The notes under the pieces are model-generated. The model had not been told where the DNA came from and ran no database searches. It was given only the letters and a program-made list of their open reading frames with translations. The position numbers were made by a program, and so were the translations under genes. From the NCBI RefSeq assembly GCF_900113065.1, contig NZ_FOOA01000018.1, positions 1 to 64,000 of the forward strand: 64,000 bases of DNA, read 5' to 3'. This stretch comes from Aureimonas phyllosphaerae (GTDB taxonomy: Bacteria; Pseudomonadota; Alphaproteobacteria; Rhizobiales; Rhizobiaceae). Positions 8,892 through 17,546 of the stretch are shown here, piece by piece (the first letter of the stretch is position 1; each line of letters starts with the position of its first letter).

Positions 8892-10139
8892 TCAGCTCCA
8901 GGCGTGGAGGGGCGGGTTGACGCCGTTGAGGGCGTATTGGCCGACGATCGCGTATTTCCAGCGCACGGGATCATGCAACGTGTGGGTGCGGGCGTTGCGC
9001 CAGTGGCGGTCGAGGCCGTGCTCGGCGAGCGTCGAGCGCGTGCCGGCGAGCTCGAACAACTTGTTGGTCGCCTCGATCGCGATCTCGGTCGACAGGATCT
9101 TGGCCTCGGCCGTCGCGACTTGGGCGGCCGCGACACTCTCGGCGGTCGGGTCCGCGACCGCGCGGTCCACCGCGTGGCCGGCCAGGTCCTGCAGCGCCTG
9201 CGCGGCGTGGAGGCGCACGGTCAGCGAGCCGACGGCCTGGATCGTGTAGGGATCGTCGGAGGCGCGCTCCAGTCCGGAATCGACCCAGGCGCGCGACTTC
9301 GTGCGCACGAAGTCGATCGTGTCCTCGATCGCGGCACGCGCGATGCCGGTGTCGACGGCGACCTGGATGATCTGGAAGATCGCGCCGTCGGCCGTCGGCA
9401 CTTCGTAGCCCTTGTAGCCCGGCACGAGATGGGTCTTCGGCACCTTCACCCCGTCGAGGATGACCGTTCCCGACAGGGTCGTGCGCTGGCCGAAGGCGGA
9501 CCAGTCGTCGATCACGGTCAGGCCCTCGGCGTTCCGATCGGCGATGGCGTACCAGGCGCGACCCTCCTCATCGAGCGCCACGATCGGCACGAGATGGGCC
9601 AGGAGGGCGCCGCTCGAGTAGAACTTGCGACCCGTCACAACCACGTGGTCGCCGGCATCGACGAACCGCGTCTCGAAGTCGGCGGCGCGCCTGGAGCCGA
9701 ACTCCGAGAAGGCGTTGCCGAAGCGCACGCCCTTCATGACCTCGGAGAAGAGAAGCGCCTTCTGCGCCTCGTCCGAGACGGTGCGGATCGCGGCCACGAC
9801 GCCGAGATGGTTCTGCGTGATCTGCCCGATCGAGGGGTCGGAGGCCGAGACGATCTCGATCACCTTGGCGAGCGTCGCGTAGGACACCTCGGGACCGCCG
9901 AAGGCTTTGGGCACGTTGATCGACCAGAGGCCGGACTGCGAATAGGCGTCGAGCTCCTCGACCGGCCAGATGCGCTCGGCGTCCCGCCGGGCGGCGCCGG
10001 GACGGATGCGCTCGGCGATCGCGTGGGCGACCGCGATGGCCTCCGCGTCGTCCCGGATGATGTGGGCGGGCGTGGTCGGGCGCGGCACGCCCGGAACGGC
10101 TTGTCCGGCGGCTTCGATCTTCTGTCCGGCGATCGTCAT
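8892..10139 (-). CDS. sfnB: SfnB-family sulfur acquisition flavoprotein (acyl-CoA dehydrogenase fold)
   Basis: 415 residues with an acyl-CoA dehydrogenase-like three-domain layout: an N-terminal helical domain ([29 protein letters not shown]), a central beta-domain ([28 protein letters not shown]) and a C-terminal helical bundle ([20 protein letters not shown]). This matches the SfnB/DszC-like group tied to sulfone and sulfonate use in pseudomonads. The start at 10139 is chosen over 10160 because AAGGAG lies 7 bases before it. It sits in one operon with SfnG and MsuE homologues. The exact substrate is not predictable from sequence. Confidence 0.85.
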   Translation of the reverse strand: MTIAGQKIEAAGQAVPGVPRPTTPAHIIRDDAEAIAVAHAIAERIRPGAARRDAERIWPVEELDAYSQSGLWSINVPKAFGGPEVSYATLAKVIEIVSASDPSIGQITQNHLGVVAAIRTVSDEAQKALLFSEVMKGVRFGNAFSEFGSRRAADFETRFVDAGDHVVVTGRKFYSSGALLAHLVPIVALDEEGRAWYAIADRNAEGLTVIDDWSAFGQRTTLSGTVILDGVKVPKTHLVPGYKGYEVPTADGAIFQIIQVAVDTGIARAAIEDTIDFVRTKSRAWVDSGLERASDDPYTIQAVGSLTVRLHAAQALQDLAGHAVDRAVADPTAESVAAAQVATAEAKILSTEIAIEATNKLFELAGTRSTLAEHGLDRHWRNARTHTLHDPVRWKYAIVGQYALNGVNPPLHAWS

Positions 10140-10161
10140 GGGACGGCTCCTTGTCGTCAAA

Positions 10162-10944
10162 TCAGGGATGGGATGCTTTGGCCGGGGCGGCAGACCCGAG
10201 GCCGAGGTAGAAGGCGCGGATGTCGTCTCGGGCGCGAAGCTCGGCGGCGGTGCCGGCCAGGACGGATGCGCCGTGCTCGATGACGACCGCGCGATTGGCG
10301 TGGCGTAGCGCGACCGCCGAGTTCTGCTCAGCGACGAGGATCGACAGCCCGTCGCGGCGGTTGAGCTCGGTGAGCGCGTCGAAGATCGTCTCGACGACCT
10401 TGGGCGCCAGCCCCATCGACGGCTCGTCGAGGACGAGAAGGCGGGGGCGGCCCATCAGGGCGCGGCCGATCGCCACCATCTGCTGCTCGCCGCCCGACAC
10501 GAGTCCGGCGGCGAGCCGGCGCTTCTCGGCAAGGCGCGGGAAGGTCGCGTAGACGCGGGCGAGATCCTCGGACGCCTCGGTTCGCGAGGACCCGCGGCCG
10601 ATCGCACCGGTCACGAGGTTCTCCTCGACGGTGAGCGACTTGAAGCAGTGGCGCCCCTCGAGCACCGGCACGAGGCCGCGGCGCACGAGATTCCCCGGCG
10701 AGAGGGACGCGGTGTCCCCGCCTTCGAAGAGGATGCGCCCGTCCGTCAGCCGCCCGCGTTCGGCCTTGAGGAGGCGTGACACCGCCTTCAGGATGGTCGA
10801 CTTGCCGGCCCCGTTCGAGCCGAGGATCGCGACGATTTCGCCGTGTCCGACGGCGAGCGAGACGCCGGAGAGGGCAAGGATCGACGCATCGTAGACGGCG
10901 TGGACTGCCTCAAGCGCAAGGATCGGCGGTGCGGCGACGGACAT
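10162..10944 (-). CDS. Branched-chain-type ABC transporter ATPase (LivF-like)
   Basis: 260 residues. Walker A is GSNGAGKST, the signature is VSGGEQQ, and Walker B is LLVLDEPSMGLAP, all typical of LivF. It would power, with the LivG-like ATPase, the importer formed by the neighbouring permeases. GGAGG lies 5 bases before the ATG. It is separated from the upstream binding-protein gene by a hairpin with a T-rich tail, which could lower its transcription relative to the binding protein. Family members usually import amino acids or amides; the operon partners suggest an organosulfur substrate here. Confidence 0.9.
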   Translation of the reverse strand: MSVAAPPILALEAVHAVYDASILALSGVSLAVGHGEIVAILGSNGAGKSTILKAVSRLLKAERGRLTDGRILFEGGDTASLSPGNLVRRGLVPVLEGRHCFKSLTVEENLVTGAIGRGSSRTEASEDLARVYATFPRLAEKRRLAAGLVSGGEQQMVAIGRALMGRPRLLVLDEPSMGLAPKVVETIFDALTELNRRDGLSILVAEQNSAVALRHANRAVVIEHGASVLAGTAAELRARDDIRAFYLGLGSAAPAKASHP

Positions 10945-10974
10945 GCGGGCCTCCGATGGTTCGGAAAAAGGGGC

Positions 10975-11001
10975 GGGAGCCGCGAAGGGGACGCGGCTCC
11001 C
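10975..11001 (-). terminator. Hairpin with T-tract between binding-protein and livF-like genes (attenuator?)
   Basis: A perfect 10-base stem (GGGAGCCGCG with CGCGGCTCCC) and 7-base loop. On the minus strand it is followed by a C-rich stretch and five T residues (about 10966-10970). It looks like a weak intrinsic terminator inside the operon. Such elements after binding-protein genes usually protect upstream mRNA and reduce downstream expression. Confidence 0.6.
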
Positions 11002-11010
11002 TTCGCCGCG

Positions 11011-12378
11011 CTACTGCGCGGCTGCCTGCTTGCCGCTCGCCACGGTCTCGGCGTCGGCGGCGGTGCGCAGCGTGATGCCCTTCTCGGCGGCATAGGCTTC
11101 GGCGGATTTCTCGATGATCGGGCGAAGCAGTGCCCAGTCCGGCGCGATCCAGTCGGAGACGACGTTCCACCTGGCGCCGTCCCATTGCTGGAAGGTCACG
11201 TAGCCGTCGCCCTCGTGGTTGTCCCAGGTGACGTTGATCGAATGGAAGAGGTCCTTGGCGCCCAGCGCCTCGACGCGGGCGGGGTCGAGCTGCAGGTGCT
11301 CGAAGCCCCAGCGCACCTCGTCGCCCGTCAGCGTGCGCTGGCCGAACTTCGCTTGAGCGATGCGGATGGCCTCGACATTGAGGATGCCGTTGACGATGCC
11401 GAGGTTGTGGTAGACCGAGCCGATGCGCTCCTTGTCGGCGAGGTTCCCTTCGCCCTTGTCGTAGAGCGTGCGCACGATCTCCTGCACCACGGGATAGCTG
11501 TTGCCCGAGGCCTGCGTCGTGATCGCGGTGTAGCCCTTGGCGGCATCGCCCGCCGGCTTCACGTCCTCCTCCGAATTGGACCAGACGTTGCCGACGATGT
11601 GGTCGACGGGAAAGCCCGTCTTCTGGGCCGTCTTCAGCGCCACCGGGTTCATCACGCCCCAGCCGCGCAGGACGACATAGTCGGGCTTGGCGCGCCGGAT
11701 CGTCAGCCACTGCGCCTGCTGCTCGTTGCCGGGGTGGGGCACCTCGATCTGGGTCAGCGTGAAGCCGTACTTCTCGGCGAGCAGCTCGTATATCGGGATG
11801 GTCTCCTTGCCGTAGGGCGAGCCGTGGTAGAGGACGGCGATCTTCTTGCCCTTCAGCTTGTCGAGCCCGCCCTCCTTGGAGGCGATATAGTTCACGATGC
11901 CCGACGTCTCGCTGTAGGGGTTGAGGAGAAGCGGGAACACGTAGGGGAACACGCGGCCGTCGGTGCTGTCGGTCCGGCCGTGGTTGATGGTGACGAGCGG
12001 CACCTTGTCCTGCGTGATCCGATCGATCATCGCATAGGCGATGCCGACCGAAAGCGGGTTCCAGGCGGCGATGTTCGGCTCGTCCTTCAGGCGCTCGTAG
12101 ACCTCGACGCCCTTCTCAACCTCGTACTGCGTCTCGCCCTCCGACCAGGTGAGCTTGACGCCGTTCACGCCGCCGTCGCGGGTGTTGATGAGGTTGAGGT
12201 AGTCGATGAAGCCGCCGAAGAAGCCGGTGCCGCCGGCGGCATAGGGCCCGACGCGGTAGCTCTGGAGCGGGAAGTACTGCTCGTCGGCGCGCGCCGAACC
12301 GGGGACGGCGATGCCGAGGGCGGTGAGGGCGAGCGCGGTGGCGAGGGCCGCGGTGCGCAGGCGTTTCAGGCTTGTCAT
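11011..12378 (-). CDS. ABC transporter substrate-binding protein, branched-chain amino acid type (LivK-like)
   Basis: 455 residues, at the long end for this family. The signal peptide ends ARA before DEQYFP (residue about 31). The body has the periplasmic binding protein type I fold (YRVGPYAAGGTGFFGGFIDY, IAVLYHGSPYGKETIP, YVVLRGWGVMNP). ATG at 12378 has GGAG about 10 bases upstream; an in-frame codon at 12411 is less likely because the signal peptide begins at 12378. Its partners SfnG, SfnB and MsuE suggest that it binds a sulfone, sulfonate or related compound, though the family is best known for amino acids and amides. Confidence 0.88.
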   Translation of the reverse strand: MTSLKRLRTAALATALALTALGIAVPGSARADEQYFPLQSYRVGPYAAGGTGFFGGFIDYLNLINTRDGGVNGVKLTWSEGETQYEVEKGVEVYERLKDEPNIAAWNPLSVGIAYAMIDRITQDKVPLVTINHGRTDSTDGRVFPYVFPLLLNPYSETSGIVNYIASKEGGLDKLKGKKIAVLYHGSPYGKETIPIYELLAEKYGFTLTQIEVPHPGNEQQAQWLTIRRAKPDYVVLRGWGVMNPVALKTAQKTGFPVDHIVGNVWSNSEEDVKPAGDAAKGYTAITTQASGNSYPVVQEIVRTLYDKGEGNLADKERIGSVYHNLGIVNGILNVEAIRIAQAKFGQRTLTGDEVRWGFEHLQLDPARVEALGAKDLFHSINVTWDNHEGDGYVTFQQWDGARWNVVSDWIAPDWALLRPIIEKSAEAYAAEKGITLRTAADAETVASGKQAAAQ

Positions 12379-12450
12379 GGGACAGACTCCAGCTGTGGTC
12401 CGAAGCGACACCGCTCCGGCTCCCTTGTTGTTCGGGTTGTCGGTGGGGCG

Positions 12451-13500
12451 TCAGGCCGCGGGGCGAAGGCGCCGCGTCAGTCGGTCGAGAAGCGCGGCGA
12501 GGCCGTTCGGCTCGAGGATCAGGAAGGCGATGATCAGGGCCCCGAGGATCATCCGCTGCGTCATCTCCAGCGCGCCGCTGTCGAAGACGCCGCCGAAGAG
12601 GAACTGGCCGGCGCGCGACAGGAGAAGCGGGAAGACGACGATGAGCGCCGCCCCCAGAAAGGCGCCGCGAAGGGTCGCAAGCCCGCCGATGATGACGATG
12701 AAGAGGATCTGGAACGAGCGATCGAGGTTGAAGCCGTGTGGCTCCACGGTGCGCAGGTAGGCGAAGGCCCAGAGCGCGCCGGCGACGCCGATCACGAAGG
12801 ACGACAGGGCGAAGGCGAGGAGCTTGGTGCGCAGCACCGGCACGCCGATGATGCGGGCCGCCGCCTCGTCGTCGCGCACGGCGATGAAATCGCTCCCGGT
12901 GGCCGAGTTGACCAACCGCCACGCGAGGGCGGTCAGGCCGGTGACGAGCGTCAGGGCGAAGAGGTAGCGCTCGACGGGCGAGGCGAAGGTGTATCCGGCG
13001 ACCCGCAGCACCGGCGCGTCGATGACGCCGGAGGCGCTGCCGTTGGAGAACCAGCCGAATTTCGTCAGCGCCCAGGCGACGAAGAACTGCGCGGCCAGCG
13101 TCGAGACCGCGAGATAGAAACCGCGCAGGCGAAGGCTCGGCAGCCCGAAGACGAGGCCGACGGCCGAGGCCGAAAGGCCGCCAAGCGCGATCGAGGCGAG
13201 GATGGGCAGGCCGGGAACCCGGAGGTCGAAGTTGAACGCGGCGAACGCGCCGACCGCCATGAAGGCCGCCGAGCCGAGCGAGAGCTGCCCGGCATAGCCG
13301 GTCAGGAGGTTGAGCCCGAGCGCGGCGAGGCTGAGCGCCAGGAACGGGGTGAGGAGGGCGTCGAAGAGGTAGTCGGTGCCCACGAACGGTACGACGCCGT
13401 AGGCGACGATGAGCGAGGCGAGCGGAAGGAGGGGGACCTGCAGGCGGGGTTGGACCGCGGGTTGGCCGATCGCGACGCTAGCTGCAGCGATGGTGGACAT
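12451..13500 (-). CDS. Branched-chain-type ABC permease (LivM-like)
   Basis: 349 residues with about 8-10 membrane segments. The conserved LivM stretch NLLTGYAGQLSLGSAAFMAVGAF is at residues about 64-86, and the cytoplasmic EAA-like loop AVRDDEAAARIIGVPV contacts the ATPases. It forms the transmembrane channel together with the LivH-like subunit. It lies 3 bases after that gene's stop, and GAGAGGT precedes the start. Confidence 0.92.
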   Translation of the reverse strand: MSTIAAASVAIGQPAVQPRLQVPLLPLASLIVAYGVVPFVGTDYLFDALLTPFLALSLAALGLNLLTGYAGQLSLGSAAFMAVGAFAAFNFDLRVPGLPILASIALGGLSASAVGLVFGLPSLRLRGFYLAVSTLAAQFFVAWALTKFGWFSNGSASGVIDAPVLRVAGYTFASPVERYLFALTLVTGLTALAWRLVNSATGSDFIAVRDDEAAARIIGVPVLRTKLLAFALSSFVIGVAGALWAFAYLRTVEPHGFNLDRSFQILFIVIIGGLATLRGAFLGAALIVVFPLLLSRAGQFLFGGVFDSGALEMTQRMILGALIIAFLILEPNGLAALLDRLTRRLRPAA

Positions 13501-13503
13501 GGG

Positions 13504-14403
13504 TCAATACCTCTCCACCGCCGGCTTGCCGAACAGGCCGCCGGGACGAACCAGAAGGAAGGCGAGGGCGACGACATAAGCGAACCAGCTTTCGATGCCG
13601 CCGCCGAAATATTCGCCGAGATAGACCTCCGCGAGCTTCTCGCCGGCGCCGATCAGGAGGCCGCCGACGATGGCGCCGAGGATCGAGTCGAAGCCGCCGA
13701 GGACGAGGACGGGCAGGGCCTTCAGCACCACCAGCGACAGCGAGAACTGGACGCCGAGCCGCGCGCCCCAGAGAAGCCCCGCGACGAGGGCGACGACGCC
13801 GGCCGCCATCCACACGCTCGCCCAGATCACCGGTAGCTTCAGCCCGACCGCGAGCGCGGCGTAGGTGTCGTCGGCCACGGCCCGGAAGCCGAGCCCGATA
13901 CGGGTCCAGCGGAAGAAGGCGATGAGGGCGGCGACCAGCGTCGCGGCCGTCCCGGCGGCGAAGAGGTCGAACTGCGAGACGAAGACGCCGCCGACGTCGA
14001 AGGGGATGTCCTCGATCCCGAGGTCGAGGGCGTGGACCTGTGTGCCCCAGAGGAGCTGTGCGGCGCCCTCGATCATGTAGGACAGGCCGAGCGTCGCCAT
14101 GAACAGCGTGATCGGCGGCCGGTTGGTGAGCGGGCGCAGGACCGCGCGCTCGATCGCGAGCCCGAGGAGCGCCATCACGAGGAGCGTGGCGACGAGCGAG
14201 AGCGCGAAGGGCACGCCGCGCTCCACGAGGCTGACGAAGGTCAGCGCCGAGAAGAGGAGCATCGCCCCTTGCGCGAAGTTCAGGACGCCCGACGTCTTGT
14301 AGATCAGGACGAAGCCGATCGCGACGAGGGCGTACATGACGCCGGACAGGAGCCCGCCGACGAGCACCTCCGTGAAGAACAGCCAGTCGAAACCGTCGGT
14401 CAT
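13504..14403 (-). CDS. Branched-chain-type ABC permease (LivH-like)
   Basis: 299 residues from ATG at 14403, whose A is shared with the stop of the LivG-like gene (TGATG overlap); a GTG at 14406 is also in frame. About eight membrane segments are present, with typical LivH stretches such as GVMYALVAIGFVLIYKTSGV, NFAQGAMLLFSAL and the coupling loop GFRAVADDTYAALAVGL. It is the second permease subunit of the same importer. Confidence 0.92.
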   Translation of the reverse strand: MTDGFDWLFFTEVLVGGLLSGVMYALVAIGFVLIYKTSGVLNFAQGAMLLFSALTFVSLVERGVPFALSLVATLLVMALLGLAIERAVLRPLTNRPPITLFMATLGLSYMIEGAAQLLWGTQVHALDLGIEDIPFDVGGVFVSQFDLFAAGTAATLVAALIAFFRWTRIGLGFRAVADDTYAALAVGLKLPVIWASVWMAAGVVALVAGLLWGARLGVQFSLSLVVLKALPVLVLGGFDSILGAIVGGLLIGAGEKLAEVYLGEYFGGGIESWFAYVVALAFLLVRPGGLFGKPAVERY

Positions 14404-15278
14404 CACGCGGCCTCCGCGTGGACGGTGCCGAGATAGGCGTCGATGACCGCGGGATCGGTCGAGACGGCAGCGGGCGTGCCGTCGGCGATCTTGCGCCCGT
14501 AGTCGAGGACGGCGACGCGATCGGACAGGCTCATGACGATGCCGACGTCGTGCTCGATGAGGACGATCGTGCAGCCGAGGCGGGCGTGGGCCGCCCGGAT
14601 GTCGGCTGCCATCTCGGCCTTTTCCGTCGCGGTCATGCCGGCCATCGGCTCGTCGAGGACTAGCACCCTCGGCCGCGCGACGAGCGCGCGAGCGAGCTCG
14701 ACCCGCTTCTGGAGGCCGTAGGGCAGGGCGCCGGCCGGCCGATCGGCGATCGCGCCGAGCCGCAGCTCCGCCAGCACCTCGTCCACCGCCCAGGCCACGG
14801 CGCGCGCGTCGCGGCGCGCGCCGGGCGTCCCGAGGACGTTGCCGAGCCAGGTGGCGCGTCGGCGGTGGGCAAGGCCGGTGGCGACGTTGTCGCGCACCGA
14901 CAGGCCGCGGAACAGGGCGAGGTTCTGGAAGGTCCGCGCGAGCCCAAGATGCGCCAGCCGGCTCGGCCTGACGCGGGCGAACCTCTCATCACCGATCCCG
15001 ATCTCGCCGCGATCGGGCCGGTAGAGGCCGCTGAGGACATTGACCAGCGAACTCTTGCCGGCGCCGTTCGGGCCGATGATCGCGCGGATCTCGCCGGGAC
15101 GCACTGCGAGGTCGATGCCCGACAGCGCGCTGACGCCGCCGAAGGACAGCGAAACGCCGGACAGGGCGAGCGCCGCACCGCCGCGCTCGAGGTGTGCGAC
15201 CTGCGGTTCGGCCCGCACGCCGGACTGGTCGGACGGCGCAGCAAAGCCCTGCGCGACATCCAGAAGGAAAGCCGTCAT
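14403..15278 (-). CDS. Branched-chain-type ABC transporter ATPase (LivG-like)
   Basis: 291 residues. Walker A is GPNGAGKSS, the signature region is YGLQKRVELARALVARP, and Walker B is VLVLDEPMAGM. The C-terminal LivG extension (DYGRKIADGTPAAVSTDPAVIDAYLG) is present. It overlaps the LivH-like gene by one base, so the two are probably translationally coupled. An unusual N-terminal extension of about 35 residues precedes the nucleotide-binding domain. Confidence 0.92.
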   Translation of the reverse strand: MTAFLLDVAQGFAAPSDQSGVRAEPQVAHLERGGAALALSGVSLSFGGVSALSGIDLAVRPGEIRAIIGPNGAGKSSLVNVLSGLYRPDRGEIGIGDERFARVRPSRLAHLGLARTFQNLALFRGLSVRDNVATGLAHRRRATWLGNVLGTPGARRDARAVAWAVDEVLAELRLGAIADRPAGALPYGLQKRVELARALVARPRVLVLDEPMAGMTATEKAEMAADIRAAHARLGCTIVLIEHDVGIVMSLSDRVAVLDYGRKIADGTPAAVSTDPAVIDAYLGTVHAEAA

Positions 15279-15334
15279 CTCGGTGGTCCTGACGATGGGA
15301 GGGGTCGGCCGCCCGTCCGGCGGCCGATGCGGGG

Positions 15335-16441
15335 CTATTCGGCCGCGATGGCCCGGGCCTCGCCCGCGGCTTCCAGCTCGCGCACGAGCGGGATCACCGT
15401 GCGGCCGAAATACTCGACCTCTTCCTTGAAGTGGAGGAAGCCGAGAAGGATCAGGTCGGCCCCCGCCCGCTTGAGGGCCACAATGCGCTCGGCGACCTGG
15501 AGCGGCGTGCCGATCAGGTTGGAGCGGAAGCCGTCATTATACTGGACGAGGTCGGCGAAGGTGGACTTCGCCCAGTTGCCCTCGCCCTCGGGAGACGCCT
15601 TGCCGGCGTTCTTCACCTCGTGGCCGAAGGCGTTGACGGCCTCCGGGTTCGCCTTGGCGACGATCTCGTCGCGCACCGCCATCGCCTCCTCCTCGGTGTC
15701 GCGGACGATCGCGAAGGCGTTGATGCCGACCTTCACCGAACGGCCGTTCTCGGCGGCCTTGGCCCGGATGTCCTGAACCTGCGCGGCGAGCCCTTCCGGC
15801 GTGTTGCCGTTGGTGAAGTACCAGTCCGACACGCGAGCGGCCATGTCGCGCGCGGCACGCGACGAGCCGCCCTGGAAGATTTCCGGCTGCGGATCGACGG
15901 GTTTGGGCTTCAGCGCGTAGTCGTTGAAGCGGTAGAAGTCGCCGCGGAAGGAGAAGGTGTCCTCGTTCCACACGCCGCGCAGCGAGCGGATGAACTCCTC
16001 CGACCGACGATAGCGCTCGTCGTGATCAAGCCAGTGCTCGCCGATCGCGTGGAACTCGCCGCGGAACCAGCCGGACACGATGTTCACGGCAACGCGCCCA
16101 CCGGTCAGGATGTTGATCGTCGAGAGCTGCTTGGCGGCGAGCGCCGGATTCCACGGGCCGGGAAGGATGGCCGCGATGACCTTCAAGCTCGTGGTGTTCG
16201 CCAGGAGGTGGTGGCTGAACGAGACGCTCTCGTGCTGCTCGTCGGCGCCGTAGCCGGCCGTGAAGCGGATCTGGCTGAGGGCGTAGTCGAAGCCCGCCGC
16301 CTCGGCGACCTGCGCCAGCTCGACGTTGTATTGCGGATCGTGGCTCGTGCGCTGCTCGATGTTCGAGATCACGAGACCGCCGGACACGTTGGGTACCCAG
16401 TAGGCGAACTTCGTGGGCTGGTTGTCGTCGGAATGGCTCAT
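15335..16441 (-). CDS. sfnG: FMNH2-dependent dimethyl sulfone monooxygenase (SfnG-like)
   Basis: 368 residues of the luciferase-like (LLM) TIM-barrel family. SfnG converts dimethyl sulfone to methanesulfinate plus formaldehyde using FMNH2 and O2. The N-terminus FAYWVPNVSGGLVISNIEQR is very characteristic of SfnG, as are NIVSGWFRGEFHAIGEHWLDHDERYRR and the phosphate-loop region FQGGSSRAARDMAARVSDWYF (in part). AGGGAGAA precedes the ATG. The upstream MsuE-type reductase would supply FMNH2. Assignment to this family is firm; the actual substrate range is inferred. Confidence 0.93.
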   Translation of the reverse strand: MSHSDDNQPTKFAYWVPNVSGGLVISNIEQRTSHDPQYNVELAQVAEAAGFDYALSQIRFTAGYGADEQHESVSFSHHLLANTTSLKVIAAILPGPWNPALAAKQLSTINILTGGRVAVNIVSGWFRGEFHAIGEHWLDHDERYRRSEEFIRSLRGVWNEDTFSFRGDFYRFNDYALKPKPVDPQPEIFQGGSSRAARDMAARVSDWYFTNGNTPEGLAAQVQDIRAKAAENGRSVKVGINAFAIVRDTEEEAMAVRDEIVAKANPEAVNAFGHEVKNAGKASPEGEGNWAKSTFADLVQYNDGFRSNLIGTPLQVAERIVALKRAGADLILLGFLHFKEEVEYFGRTVIPLVRELEAAGEARAIAAE

Positions 16442-16469
16442 GTCGGTTCTCCCTGGCGGAACGGTTGGA

Positions 16470-17048
16470 TCAACCGCCGATGGCGATCGGGGCGGGGACG
16501 GCGGTCGGGGCGCGGCGCTGCGCCGCGATCAGCTGAGCGGCCTCGCGCGCGGCGCGCTCGACGCGGGCGGCGATGGCGGGGTCGGTGAGCGCGAAGCTCT
16601 CGAAGTCGGCCTCGGTGGCGTAGAGCGTCGTCGGCAGCGTCAGCGCGCCGAAGAAGGAGAGGAGCGGGCGAAGCTGGTGCTCGGTCACGAGGCCATGCAG
16701 CGTGCTGCCTCCGGTCGCCGCGAGCACGACGGGCCGGCCGGAGAGGGCCCGGTGATCGACGAGATCGAAGAGGTGCTTGAGGGCGCCCGTGTAGGAGGCC
16801 CGATAGACCGGCGTGCCGACGACCAGCGCATCGGCGGTCTCGATCCGCTGGATCAGGTCGCGGCCGGTCTCGCCGAGGGCATCGCGCTCCAAGGCCGAAA
16901 AAAGGTGGGGGGCGGCATCGACGAGTTCGATCACCTCGCCCGTTCCGCCGAGCGCTCGGGCGATGCGATCGGTCAGTTGCGCAACCAGCGTCGTGGTGCG
17001 CGATGGGCGGCGGACGCTGCCGGAGATGCCGAGAATGCGGACGGTCAT
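16470..17048 (-). CDS. msuE: NADH-dependent FMN reductase (MsuE-like)
   Basis: 192 residues of the flavodoxin-like NADPH-dependent FMN reductase family. The FMN phosphate loop is GISGSVRRPSRT and the conserved GTPVYRASYTGALKHLFDLV is at residues about 77-97. It would deliver free FMNH2 to the two-component monooxygenases in the region. It is the first gene of the long minus-strand operon; AAGGG lies about 8 bases before the start, and a dyad element lies 50 bases upstream. Confidence 0.92.
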   Translation of the reverse strand: MTVRILGISGSVRRPSRTTTLVAQLTDRIARALGGTGEVIELVDAAPHLFSALERDALGETGRDLIQRIETADALVVGTPVYRASYTGALKHLFDLVDHRALSGRPVVLAATGGSTLHGLVTEHQLRPLLSFFGALTLPTTLYATEADFESFALTDPAIAARVERAAREAAQLIAAQRRAPTAVPAPIAIGG

Positions 17049-17097
17049 GAGCGGAACCCTTCAGGTCGCTGGATGCCTGAAAGCTTACGCGGCTATT

Positions 17098-17116
17098 ATC
17101 TACTTCACAGGTAGAT
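17098..17116. promoter_or_regulatory. Dyad operator candidate, msuE side
   Basis: ATCTAC, seven bases, then GTAGAT: perfect 6-base arms, 50 bases upstream of the msuE-like start. The core fits the T-N11-A rule of LysR-type regulators. On the minus strand the right part of the element overlaps a GATAAT-like -10 hexamer. The same spacing recurs at 17442 and, less perfectly, at 28206. Confidence 0.55.
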
Positions 17117-17441
17117 TTTATTGATTTCGATGGCCGGGACGCAAATTTCGGGCGGCCGATCGGATGAACGGGAGCATAAGGCAAGCCGGTCGATGTTGCG
17201 GATCGAGGGCCGCACCGTTCTCGTTCGACAGAATAGCTTAAGGCGTCGAGTTCGCGCGTATGCGCGCGGCTCCCGTATGCCCGTGCAGCCGGGGGACCAG
17301 ATCGAAGCCGGCCGCGCCCGGCCGCCCGCGGCGATCTATCTAAGGCCCTGCTGCGGCGCTCAGGGCGTGCTGCATCCCTCCGGCGCCGAGAGGTTCAGGA
17401 CGCCGAAAAAGGAATCCGTCCCGTCCGACAGAAACAGAATA

Positions 17442-17460
17442 ATATACTTTGTCGGTAGAT
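17442..17460. promoter_or_regulatory. Dyad operator candidate, metQ side
   Basis: ATATAC, seven bases, then GTAGAT: one mismatch from the 17098 site with identical spacing. A TATACT hexamer (17443-17448) that could be the -10 of the metQ operon overlaps it. A regulator bound here would touch the polymerase site directly. Confidence 0.5.
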
Positions 17461-17546
17461 ATTGAAGGCTTACCCTGATGACATGTTCGACGCCGTCAGC
17501 ACGGCGCGGGCTGATGCCACCCACCGCAAGCTCGAGCCCGGAACCT

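Larger units (their letters stand above)
17049..17546. other. Divergent intergenic region between the msuE and metQ-like operons
   Basis: About 500 bases, AT-richer at both ends where the promoters should be. It holds two copies of an ATCTAC-N7-GTAGAT-type dyad (17098-17116 and 17442-17460), one near each operon start. A 114-codon plus-strand frame across the middle (17121-17465) has no family features and is probably not a gene. Confidence 0.6.

Noticed and set aside
10843-13836. Plus-strand open frame of about 1000 codons opposite the Liv-type genes
   Set aside because: Low-complexity, charged product with no family; the opposite strand encodes four clear transporter genes.
17121-17465. 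114-codon plus-strand frame in the msuE-metQ intergenic region
   Set aside because: No family features, crosses the AT-rich promoter regions and includes an operator candidate.
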